The notes under the pieces were generated by a model. That model did not search any database. It worked only from the letters and a program-made list of their open reading frames with translations, and was not told the origin of the DNA. DNA of 34,279 nt, from the NCBI RefSeq assembly GCF_022213065.1, contig NZ_JAKLJA010000061.1, forward strand, positions 1 to 34,279, read 5' to 3'. Below, in pieces: positions 1 through 6,715 of this stretch (its first letter is position 1; every line of letters begins with the position of its first letter). This DNA comes from Paraburkholderia tagetis. Lineage in GTDB: Bacteria; Pseudomonadota; Gammaproteobacteria; Burkholderiales; Burkholderiaceae. The position numbers and the translations under genes were made by a program.

Positions 1-352
1 CCTCCTTCTGCGAGAAGATGTATGGAAGAAACGGCGATTCCTTGACTGGCGCGAGCGCATGCTCGGGAACATATCCGGAAGGATGGTTGCGGCGCCTGTA
101 GAGGCACAACTGACGAACCACCCCAAATTCCTGGCTTACTGTGACCGCCTTGCGTCCGGCGACACGTGACAACCATCTCCGGACGGCCTCATCAAGTGCC
201 ACAGGCTGTTCGCCGCATTGATTGGCCATGAATCGCACAAAACCGTTGAGTACGAATTCACCGCGGCAATATTGCACGCCCATTGCACGTCGAAATCTGG
301 GAAAGTCCGCGACATCACGCGCGATACCTTCCGCAGTCACGAGCGTTCTCAT
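1..352 (-). CDS. Tyrosine recombinase, N-terminal part (cut by window edge)
   Basis: An open frame starts with ATG at 352 and runs off the left edge without a stop, giving about 117 residues. The start overlaps the stop of the upstream recombinase gene (ATGA, 349-352), so the two are translationally coupled. The visible part begins MRTLVTAEGIARDVADFPRF and is arginine-rich and helical, with a segment around residues 15-60 that looks like the core-binding (SAM-like) domain of phage-type integrases. The catalytic domain lies outside the window. Stacked recombinases with overlapping start and stop codons are typical of recombinase-in-trio modules. Assignment rests on context and the N-terminal style, since no catalytic residue can be seen. 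Confidence 0.7.
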   Translation of the reverse strand, partial: MRTLVTAEGIARDVADFPRFRRAMGVQYCRGEFVLNGFVRFMANQCGEQPVALDEAVRRWLSRVAGRKAVTVSQEFGVVRQLCLYRRRNHPSGYVPEHALAPVKESPFLPYIFSQKE

Positions 353-1581
353 GTTGGCACCGGCAGTGAAACGTCGCGCAACGTCTCCGTTGCAATGCGC
401 ACGTACGCAGAAATGGAGTCAGGATCACGATGGCCAAGAATATCCGAGATTACTTGCGGGTCTGCACCAAGGTCGATCTGACGGGAAGCGTTCGAGTGAC
501 GCAACACGTGGCTGCCCAGGAAGGGAGCTGCCACGCCGGCCGTGGTGGCGTGTTTGACCACCATGTATCTGATGGCTGAGCCAGTCAAAGGGGCGAATGG
601 CAACTTGGACTGAAGAAACAGATAGCGGGTCATTACATGTGGTGGTCTCCCGTCGCGAAGATAGCGAGCCACTGCCCTCGCGACGGCAGGTAACAGCGGT
701 AATGTAAAGGCGACCTTGGTCTTCGGTCGAATCACGCGCAATGTAGCAGCATTCCAGTTGATATCGTCCAGTTTCAGCCCAATCACTTCTCCCGCGCCAA
801 AGCCATAGGTGCTCATCATCAACAGCATCGCGTAGTCGCGCAGGCCACACGGATTTGACCGGTTCACGGCATGGAGTAGCCGTTGCACGTCCTCCCACGC
901 CAACGCCCGATATGGGCGTTCGTACTTTAGCTGAACCGGGGCAATCACTGAATCTGCCAGGTTGTGTCGGCTACGGCCGCTGGAAAACAGAAAGCGTGAA
1001 AAAGACCGGATGCTGCTGGCAATATCGGCTGTCGTGGTTCGGGCGTATCGGTGACTACAGTCAATGAGAAACGAATCGATATCAGCTAGGCTCATGGAGC
1101 GCCAAGTGTGGCCGCACTTACGAAGATGCTCGTGAAAATAACCTATGTGAGTCAGCTTCTTGTGCACAGTAGTAGGCGGGCTGCCACGATGGGCTACGAG
1201 GTAATCTCCATATGCGCGCACCACCGCCGTCGCGGGGAGTCTAGTTACCTGAGCAACCCGCCAGGGCGGCACTTCCCTTCCGAGCACACAATAGACACGA
1301 TTCAGTTCATGAACGGCAGTCCTGGCGCTCATTGTTGCATCGGGGTCTAAAGCATGCCGGTGGCAATACCAATTGGCAAATCGACGCGCACCATCGAGAG
1401 TCAACTGAGCCTGCTCATCCAAGCCGTGCTGTTCACAATAAGCCCTGAAGCGTCCGATCCATCGGAGATACACGCTAGCGCTGGCGTCCTTTACGGAGCG
1501 GTCGTGACGCCACACATCAATGATCTCGACCGTCGTCGGACACGGTCCGGGTCGATGTGAAATGGGTGGTTCAAGCTGCAT
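349..1581 (-). CDS. Tyrosine-type site-specific recombinase (410 aa)
   Basis: Integrase/recombinase expected to cut and rejoin DNA through a tyrosine-DNA intermediate. Residues 110-205 look like the core-binding domain and 225-400 the catalytic domain. Visible active-site residues are a Lys in RPKTK (285-289), H358 and R361 in SHVLRH, H384 in LGHRD and Y393 in SAYVR. The first catalytic arginine, usually in a Y-G-L-R-x-G-E context, is glycine here (YGFGAGEV, G262). This substitution may be usual in this subfamily, as I recall similar G-x-G-A-G-E strings, but I cannot verify that. The gene overlaps the zinc-ribbon gene upstream by about 90 bases and the next recombinase downstream by four bases, so the three form one minus-strand unit. 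Confidence 0.88.
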   Translation of the reverse strand: MQLEPPISHRPGPCPTTVEIIDVWRHDRSVKDASASVYLRWIGRFRAYCEQHGLDEQAQLTLDGARRFANWYCHRHALDPDATMSARTAVHELNRVYCVLGREVPPWRVAQVTRLPATAVVRAYGDYLVAHRGSPPTTVHKKLTHIGYFHEHLRKCGHTWRSMSLADIDSFLIDCSHRYARTTTADIASSIRSFSRFLFSSGRSRHNLADSVIAPVQLKYERPYRALAWEDVQRLLHAVNRSNPCGLRDYAMLLMMSTYGFGAGEVIGLKLDDINWNAATLRVIRPKTKVAFTLPLLPAVARAVARYLRDGRPPHVMTRYLFLQSKLPFAPLTGSAIRYMVVKHATTAGVAAPFLGSHVLRHSNASRQIDLGADPQVISDILGHRDPDSISAYVRIATETLRDVSLPVPT

Positions 1582-2315
1582 ACTGGTTGCTCGCAGGGGA
1601 CGGTCGCAGGATAAATCGGTTGATGCCGACTGCCAGGCCCCATGTCTTGTTGGTCAAGCGCACCGTGGGCCGATACGCCCCGCTGCAGTCGCAGAAAGCC
1701 CAGTGGCGCCGGCAGTTCGCTCAGTGTCTGAGAAGATAGCGTGCGCCTTAGCTCCAGGAGCGTACATCGCGCGCCGAGTTCTGCTGGCGTGCCGGAAGGC
1801 AGTGGTGGTTGCAGGGAAGCTACTGCCTGCAGCGCCGCGTGAACTGCACGCAACCGGCGGCGCAACCAACGTACAGCCGCAGGTAGGCTCACGTCGTCCC
1901 GCCGCAGCACATCGGCAGCGGCCTCCGTGCTACGCATACGCGGCATCCTTGCGACGACAGCGTCGATTGTGGCAAGCAGCCCAGGCAGTCTTGCCGCGAG
2001 AAAATCTGGCAATAGGCTGAAAGTTCGGTGTCCTTCCGGGCAGTACCACCTGGCAATGCGTATCCCCGATGGTGTCGTGCGCGGATAAGTGCCATGACGG
2101 GCGAATGAGCAACCGCCAGAGGGATGCAACGGACAACGTTCTAGGCGCACCGCGAGCCATTCGTGCCTCGCGATGTAGCTCTCGACACTCGATTGCGTTC
2201 GTAGCGGGATCTGCACGTTCACAGCCCCTGACGCCTCACCCGGATAGCGTCCAGACAAATAATATGCCGAGCTATCCAACCCTTCAAGCACGACCGTAGG
2301 CCCACTGCCAGCCAT
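1491..2315 (-). CDS. Zinc-ribbon protein of recombinase module (DUF6431-like)
   Basis: The open frame extends up to 2423, but the likely start is the ATG at 2315 (MAGSGPTVVLEGLD), because the upstream in-frame codons look like the tail of a broken LysR gene. That gives about 274 residues. Residues around 60-110 hold a Cys-containing finger (CPLHPSGGC, then WYCPEGH) followed by TFSLLPDFLAARLPG, the pattern I associate with DUF6431-like DNA-binding zinc ribbons next to recombinases or transposases. The middle is rich in arginine and alanine. The 3' end overlaps the recombinase gene. It probably helps the recombinases find their target or is the first gene of the module. The family call is from memory of the motif; the role is inferred. 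Confidence 0.6.
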   Translation of the reverse strand: MAGSGPTVVLEGLDSSAYYLSGRYPGEASGAVNVQIPLRTQSSVESYIARHEWLAVRLERCPLHPSGGCSFARHGTYPRTTPSGIRIARWYCPEGHRTFSLLPDFLAARLPGLLATIDAVVARMPRMRSTEAAADVLRRDDVSLPAAVRWLRRRLRAVHAALQAVASLQPPLPSGTPAELGARCTLLELRRTLSSQTLSELPAPLGFLRLQRGVSAHGALDQQDMGPGSRHQPIYPATVPCEQPVCSLNHPFHIDPDRVRRRSRSLMCGVTTAP

Positions 2316-2329
2316 CGCTCGACATAAAA

Positions 2330-2457
2330 CGAGACTCGGGATACTGTGAGATGCAAACCGGGAGCGAGGGTAAGTGGCATAAATAATATCGTCTTCAGGG
2401 CGCTCCCTTGGCAAGATACGCACCAGACGGCGCTCCGCCAGATCTCGTGCCGCAATA
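2330..2457 (-). pseudogene. LysR-type regulator, C-terminal fragment
   Basis: Reading on the minus strand from the IS630 end gives AARDLAERRLVRILP and then IYATYPRSRFASHSIPSLV. This matches the way LysR effector-binding domains end (a D-L-x-x-x-R-L-V-x-x-L-P strand, then a Y-P-x-S-R turn and a last helix). The rest of the gene is not found on the far side of the IS630 element, so IS insertion with deletion, or a second rearrangement, removed it. The fragment is now in frame with the zinc-ribbon gene, which makes that frame look falsely long. Confidence 0.5.
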
Positions 2458-2462
2458 AGCCC

Positions 2463-3034
2463 TCAACAAAAAGTGAATCTATAATCTGCGCCGAACCCCT
2501 GAAGGATTACATCGACATCGGCTTCAAGGGTTGGGGTGTCGCGGGCCTTGAAGGCCAGCCACTCGTATTTCATCTTGTGCCAGAGCTTCTCGATGCGATT
2601 GAGCTCCGGGCTGTACGGTGGCAGGAAGTACAACGTCAAGCCTTTCGCTCGTAGCAGTCGGAGATAAGGCCGCAGTGCGCGGGCCGTGTGGACCGATGCA
2701 TTGTCGAGAATCACGGTCAGTGGCTTGCCAACGTGTTCGACCAGAAGGCCGAGAAATCCGGCAAACAGCATCGAGGTCATCGTCTCCCACAACTTCACTG
2801 CAAACAGCCCTCCCGAGGACAGCAGTGCTCCGACCACGTTCAGACGCTTACCCCGCCGGGCGTCAATCATGTGTTGCTCCCCGACGGGTGTCCAGGCACT
2901 TCGATTCGGTTGCGCTTGCGCGAAGCCGGCTTCGTCTACGTAGGCGAGTTCGATTTCGCCACGCTGGGCTTGCTGGACCAATGCCCCGATTTCAGACTGG
3001 GCTTGTCGGAACCGTTGTTCGTCCCGCTTTTTTT
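2463..3034 (-). CDS. IS630 transposase, downstream frame (DDE catalytic part)
   Basis: Second frame of the transposase, reached by -1 frameshifting on the A8 run at 3028-3035. It carries the DDE catalytic triad of the IS630/Tc1 family: D in AYVDEAGF, D in TVILDNASVHTA, and E in LPPYSPELNRIEKLWHKMK, with the usual D34-36E-type spacing. An internal Met at 2981 could start it alone, but continuity of sequence across the slip favours a fusion product. It ends close to the left inverted repeat, as expected for a complete IS. The element looks intact and may be active. Confidence 0.87.
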
Positions 3035-3463
3035 TAAGCTATGCCGGGTGCGCTTCCACACCAGCCCCGCTCGCTTGAGAACACCTGTCAGCGTATTGCG
3101 ATGAACCCGAATCCCGAACTTTTCTTCGAGTCGTGCCAGCAGTTCCGGTGCCGTCAGCGCCTCCTGCGTCGCCCACACCTTCAACTGCTCGACCTGCTCC
3201 GGCGACAGCTTCGACGGCGCACCGCTACGCGGCGCGTCCGACAGCCCGGCCATGCCTTTGTCCAACCAACGATAGCGCCTCTCGTACACCGCCTCCAACG
3301 TCAACTCCTGCCGCCTGGCTATCTCCTTGGCGGGCACGCCGTTGCTGAACATCAGAATCGTCCGGGACCTGTCTCGAGTTCGCCAATCACGGCGGCTTCT
3401 CGCCAGAACCTCAAGCTCGCTACGTTCTTCCTTCGTCAGTTCCAGCGGTTTCAATACGGCCAT
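2936..3463 (-). CDS. IS630 transposase, upstream frame (helix-turn-helix part)
   Basis: First frame of the transposase (175 residues if not shifted). Residues about 20-60 form a homeodomain-like helix-turn-helix (VPAKEIARRQELTLEAVYER) and residues 80-140 a winged-helix-like part (SPEQVEQLKVWATQEALTAP, RVHRNTLTGVLKRAGL). It binds the element ends. The reading frame meets a run of eight A residues (complement of the T run at 3028-3035) in SLKK. A -1 slip there continues as KKRDEQRFRQAQSEIGALVQ, which enters the DDE frame exactly. Without the slip the frame ends at 2936 in meaningless sequence. Confidence 0.87.
   Translation of the reverse strand: MAVLKPLELTKEERSELEVLARSRRDWRTRDRSRTILMFSNGVPAKEIARRQELTLEAVYERRYRWLDKGMAGLSDAPRSGAPSKLSPEQVEQLKVWATQEALTAPELLARLEEKFGIRVHRNTLTGVLKRAGLVWKRTRHSLKKSGTNNGSDKPSLKSGHWSSKPSVAKSNSPT
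3028..3035 (-). promoter_or_regulatory. Programmed -1 frameshift site (A8 slippery run)
   Basis: Eight consecutive A on the minus strand lie exactly where the helix-turn-helix frame ends its similarity and the DDE frame begins. A -1 shift gives a continuous transposase. This kind of A-run slip is common in IS630 elements. Confidence 0.75.
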
Positions 3464-3510
3464 CGTCTATGTCGCGGTTCTTGCTCGGCCTGGCAGTATA
3501 GAGATACTTC

Positions 3511-3921
3511 TCATGAGGCGCTTATTGCAATCGCTCGCATTCGGCGACACCAGGATTTAATGCGTATTGGGAATTTCAATGCTTTTCCACGCAAGGAAAT
3601 GGATTTTTCTAAAAGGCCAATAGCCAAACCGCGTAAAAAGAATCCATTGCCCTGCGCGGCACCTATCAACCTGGATAGGAGCGCCTTGAAGCTTCCTGCC
3701 AGGCTCGCCGCATCGACTATATTTTTGTCAGAAGAAAAGACAGCGACAAAACCTTGGGGACCACGAATCTCCATGGTCCAACAGGGCATTTGAAGAAGTT
3801 CGTCACGCGGGACTATCAGGGGCATGTCCAGACCAGACGGCGATTCCTCGAGACCAGCGATTTCAACCTCTCCAAAGCATTGCGGATAGCGCCGACCGGA
3901 CACAGGGTCCACGCGATCCAC
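3511..3921 (-). pseudogene. Unrecognised gene, 3' end replaced by IS630
   Basis: An open minus-strand frame beginning around a GTG at 3921 (VDRVDPVSGRRYPQCFGEVE) runs into the IS630 right end, where it stops after a few IS-encoded residues at 3511. About 130 residues are original. They include GFVAVFSSDKNIVDAASLAG and are not recognised. No good ribosome binding site is seen. It may be the 5' part of a real gene cut by the insertion, or chance open frame; codon use is less GC-biased at third positions than in the ebo region. Confidence 0.3.
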
Positions 3922-4111
3922 AAGGCCGCATGCCTTATGGCCATGCGCTCCCTCTCTTCACCCTGACAGGATCAGGCGGACAGATCTCGTAGCGCGACGC
4001 ATCCCCGCCAACGGGCCGCGCCGCGATGCCCCTCTCGTGGACGCGAACTGCGGCGCGATCGCGGAGGGTCGTTTCCGCAACGGCCGCAGTTCAACGCGCA
4101 ACACTGCGATG
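3922..4111. other. Intergenic stretch before the biosynthetic cluster
   Basis: Nothing coding is recognised here. The stretch separates the IS-damaged region from the first cluster gene and must hold the promoter of the 107-residue gene, though no strong -35/-10 pair stands out. Confidence 0.4.
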
Positions 4112-4125
4112 AAGGAGACCCGATC

Positions 4126-4449
4126 ATGGCTTACAAGAAACTCATCAACCAGAGTGGCCTCGCACTTTCCGTTCAGTTTGTTTCCCGCCTGGGTTCGGAT
4201 CCGGGTCAGTCAGGTCCGATTGTGACGGTTTCATTACCGGCCGGTGGGCGGCAAACGGTCGAGTACGGCAATCCACAGAATCCGTATCTCAACGGCCTCG
4301 TCGTCTCGTCGAGTTCCGATGGCGAGTTTTCCAACGGCTCGCAGATCGTGACGTCCCGAGGAAGCTCATGGGACAACGTTCTGAATACGAACGACACCCT
4401 GACATTCAGCGGTGCCGGCGGCTTGAACGTGACGGGCTCCAATACATGA
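4126..4449 (+). CDS. Small conserved-looking protein of unknown function (107 aa)
   Basis: A strong ribosome binding site (AAGGAG at 4112-4117, eight bases before the ATG) supports the start. The protein has no signal peptide or membrane segment. It is rich in Ser, Gly, Asn and Thr and alternates polar and hydrophobic residues (VTVSLPAGGRQTVEYGN, NDTLTFSGAGGLNVTGSN), which suggests a compact beta-sandwich. I do not recognise the family. It sits directly before the VioB/ebo cluster, separated from it by an inverted repeat and an AT-rich promoter-like stretch, so it could be either an independent gene or a cluster member. Confidence 0.7.
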   Translation: MAYKKLINQSGLALSVQFVSRLGSDPGQSGPIVTVSLPAGGRQTVEYGNPQNPYLNGLVVSSSSDGEFSNGSQIVTSRGSSWDNVLNTNDTLTFSGAGGLNVTGSNT

Positions 4450-4477
4450 TCGTCACTTGAACACTCTGGTCCCGCTC

Positions 4478-4506
4478 CTGCCGGCAGCCACGCTCACTGC
4501 CGGCAG
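4478..4506 (+). terminator. Stem-loop after the 107-aa gene
   Basis: A perfect 9-bp stem, CTGCCGGCA (4478-4486) and TGCCGGCAG (4498-4506), with an 11-base loop, lies 28 bases after the stop. There is no T run after it, so it may be a weak or Rho-assisted terminator, an mRNA-stabilising hairpin or a regulator binding site. Confidence 0.45.
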
Positions 4507-4586
4507 ATAACGGACCCCGTCGCATCAGGAAAATCCGCAATCCACGCTGAATTATATGCAATCCTAATAACATGTAAAACCCTAGC

Positions 4587-4614
4587 TTGACTTGACCAAA
4601 CGCTCGTGTAGAAA
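4587..4614 (+). promoter_or_regulatory. Candidate sigma-70 promoter of the VioB/ebo cluster
   Basis: In an AT-rich stretch (4516-4670) that contrasts with the high-GC genes, TTGACT (4587-4592) and TAGAAA (4609-4614) are spaced by 16 bases, about 60 bases before the first long gene of the cluster. The AT-rich patch would also suit H-NS binding. This is a pattern match only. Confidence 0.45.
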
Positions 4615-4672
4615 TCCTCTAAAGTTAAAAGACGACGTCCTCTCCAGAATATAAATCGGATAACCATGCATT

Positions 4673-5602
4673 ATGCAAAAGCTCTCCAATGACACTGCGG
4701 TGAAGTTAGAACAAAAATTGTCTGCAACGCAGACATCCACTGCTCCGATCTATCCGACCTACGGGGTTCACAATCCACCACAATACAGCCCGTGCGCTGC
4801 GCCGGACTGCCTGTATGGGCGTGCGCCCGGCGAGCCTTCCGATCCGATCCTGCCGCTCTACTGGTCCGCGAAATGGAAGATGTACCGCGTGTACAACCAG
4901 TACGCCGAGTATCCGCCGCCGTATGACGGCGTCCCGCCGCATCCGTTGAAGGAAGGTGTGGATTACGAAGTATCCAGTGGCGCGAGCTATTACGACAGTA
5001 CGTGGGTCGGTCCAAACGGCGAACGTGGCGCGATGATGGAGTATTACGAGGACCGCGCGCTGCCGATCCTTCCTGGTTCAAATCACTATAGTTGCGCGTA
5101 CATCTCTCTCGGCGACAATGCGTACTTCCTCACGTTCGAGGAAGACCGCCCGGCCACCATGGTTGCCGTGTGCCTGTTTTCGGCGCTGAACCATCCGCCC
5201 ATGCGCGACTTCATCAAGCATCTGCCCTACAGCAAGGGAGACAGCGAACGGCTCGGCTCACGCGTGCAGGGATACTCGTTCTGGACGAGCCCCGAAGGAA
5301 ATCGTCCGCCGATCCAGGTTGGCGTCAGTCCGGACCGCACCAAAGACGGCGCGGTGCTGTTCGGCTATGCCTTCCACAGCGACTGGACCGAAGACAGGAC
5401 GAGCGGCGCCGAACCCGCACTGTACCGGCTGCCGCAGTCGTTCTATTTCTCCGGGTGGCCGGCAGATCCGCCGAATGCGCCTATCGTCAGTCAGAACTTC
5501 TACGACTTTTCGTTCGCGAAGCCCGAGCCGGCCACGACGTGGGACCTCGTCGCGCAGCTTGCGCAAGGACAGCCTATCCCCGTCTGCCAGTTCGGCTCCT
5601 GA
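4673..5602 (+). CDS. Unrecognised 309-aa protein at head of VioB/ebo cluster
   Basis: A soluble protein without a signal peptide or membrane segments. It is very rich in Tyr, Pro and Trp, with segments such as LYWSAKWKMYRVYNQYAEYP (about 63-82), SCAYISLGDNAYFLTFEEDR (about 140-159) and HSDWTEDR. The family is not recognised. It is followed after 69 bases by the ferritin-like gene with its own good ribosome binding site, so the two are probably co-transcribed. Third codon positions are strongly G/C, as in the rest of the cluster, which supports real coding. The start at 4673 has no clear ribosome binding site (a GGA lies about 12 bases upstream). A role as a new enzyme or binding protein of the pathway is inferred from position only. 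Confidence 0.8.
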   Translation: MQKLSNDTAVKLEQKLSATQTSTAPIYPTYGVHNPPQYSPCAAPDCLYGRAPGEPSDPILPLYWSAKWKMYRVYNQYAEYPPPYDGVPPHPLKEGVDYEVSSGASYYDSTWVGPNGERGAMMEYYEDRALPILPGSNHYSCAYISLGDNAYFLTFEEDRPATMVAVCLFSALNHPPMRDFIKHLPYSKGDSERLGSRVQGYSFWTSPEGNRPPIQVGVSPDRTKDGAVLFGYAFHSDWTEDRTSGAEPALYRLPQSFYFSGWPADPPNAPIVSQNFYDFSFAKPEPATTWDLVAQLAQGQPIPVCQFGS

Positions 5603-5671
5603 GCCGTCGCGCTGCGGCGCACACCCACCTGCTGTTTCGATAACCACCGCAATAACTTTACGGAGGCCAAA

Positions 5672-6715
5672 GTGATTCGCCTGGCCGTTACAAAGCTGAC
5701 GAGCGTTGAAGATGCGCAATCCCTGCTGCAAACCGCAATCGGTGTCGAATTCGGCACATTGCCTCCGTATCTTTATGCGCTGTACTCCATCCCGCCGGAG
5801 ACCAACCCGGAGGCGACCCAACTCATTCGTTCGGTGGCGCTGCAGGAGATGATCCACATGTGCCTCGCGTGCAATATCCTGAACGCGCTGGGCGGCAATC
5901 CGGTCATCCACGCGCAGCAGTACCCCGGGCCGCTGCCCGGCGATATCGGTCCGAACAACACGCCGCTAACCGTGCACCTGTATCCGTTCTCCAGGGATGC
6001 ACTGGCGCAGGGCATGGCGATCGAAGAGCCGGAGAATCCGCCCGACTATCCGGTCAAGACGGCTGCCCTGCTGGCGGAAGCGGTGCCCAAAGCCGTGACG
6101 ATCGGCCAGTTCTACGACGCACTCGACAAGTTCCTCGCGACCCTGCCCCCGAGCGCATGGACGCCGAACCGGAACCAGATCGTCGACAAACAATTCTTTC
6201 CGGGGCAGCTATACGCGGTCAACAACTACGCGGATGCGCACAAGGCGATCACACAGATCGTTTCTGAAGGCGAGGGAACGAGCGAAGGCAGCGAGTACGA
6301 TCCGCTCGACTTCCAGGACCAGCCCGCGCACTACTTCCGCTTCGGGGAAGTCTTTTACGAGCGCGTGCTGACCAGAGATCCCGACAGCCAGTCCGACTAC
6401 ACGTGGGGCCCGGCTCGCCTGGAAGTGACGTGGCCGCCTGCCGGGCGCGACCTCACCGACCCTGCCCTGCACAATTTCTCGAACGAGCCGGCCGCCGCGC
6501 AGGCGGCACAAGCGGCCTGCAACGCGGCGTTCACCCGGATGATCGACGCACTGCAGGGCGCCGTGACCGGTGTGGAAGGCGCGCTTGGCGAGGCAGTGCG
6601 TTTCATGTTCGATCTGCGCATGGCCGCGCTGCATGCCTTCTCCGTGCCGTTGAACAACGGTCAGTTCGCCGGTCCCGCCTTTATTTACGTGCCCAACCTC
6701 CATGGAGACAAATGA
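5672..6715 (+). CDS. Ferritin-like domain protein, VioB C-terminal-like (pair 1)
   Basis: The GTG start follows CGGAGG (5661-5666). The 347-residue protein belongs to the ferritin-like family found at the C-terminal side of VioB/RebD/StaD, the enzymes that couple two imine forms of aromatic keto acids. Likely metal ligands are E26 (VEFGTLPPYLYALYS), E59 and H62 (QEMIH), E200 in SEGEG, H220 and E226 (AHYFRFGEVF). It also carries a QYPGPLPG motif (83-90) shared with the second ferritin-like gene in this window. Its stop overlaps the start region of the VioB-N-like gene (ATGATGA around 6712-6717), so the two are coupled. The order here, ferritin part first, is the reverse of VioB. The substrate is unknown. 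Confidence 0.85.
   Translation: MIRLAVTKLTSVEDAQSLLQTAIGVEFGTLPPYLYALYSIPPETNPEATQLIRSVALQEMIHMCLACNILNALGGNPVIHAQQYPGPLPGDIGPNNTPLTVHLYPFSRDALAQGMAIEEPENPPDYPVKTAALLAEAVPKAVTIGQFYDALDKFLATLPPSAWTPNRNQIVDKQFFPGQLYAVNNYADAHKAITQIVSEGEGTSEGSEYDPLDFQDQPAHYFRFGEVFYERVLTRDPDSQSDYTWGPARLEVTWPPAGRDLTDPALHNFSNEPAAAQAAQAACNAAFTRMIDALQGAVTGVEGALGEAVRFMFDLRMAALHAFSVPLNNGQFAGPAFIYVPNLHGDK

Larger units (their letters stand above)
1..2340 (-). mobile_element. RIT-like multi-recombinase element (partial)
   Basis: Three overlapping minus-strand genes (zinc-ribbon protein, 410-residue recombinase, second recombinase) form a single transcription unit that resembles recombinase-in-trio elements. The right boundary is placed between the likely zinc-ribbon start at 2315 and the LysR-like fragment ending near 2340; the left part is outside the window. 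No terminal repeat could be defined. Whether a third recombinase follows cannot be seen. Confidence 0.55.
2453..3528 (-). mobile_element. IS630-family insertion sequence
   Basis: About 1.08 kb with a two-frame transposase on the minus strand. The two ends carry imperfect inverted repeats: GCAATAAGC at 2452-2460 is matched by its complement at 3520-3528, followed inward on each side by CCTCA, AAGT and CTATA blocks. IS630 elements insert at TA; TA occurs at 2456-2457 and 3523-3524 within these ends, so the exact terminus is uncertain by a few bases. The left flank is a LysR-like fragment and the right flank is a truncated hypothetical gene, and the two do not match as halves of one gene. Confidence 0.85.

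Noticed and set aside
6403..6714. Upstream extension of the VioB-N-like frame (730 residues in total)
   Set aside because: It overlaps the well supported ferritin-like gene in another frame and has Arg-rich shadow composition; the true start is near 6715 with GGAG upstream.
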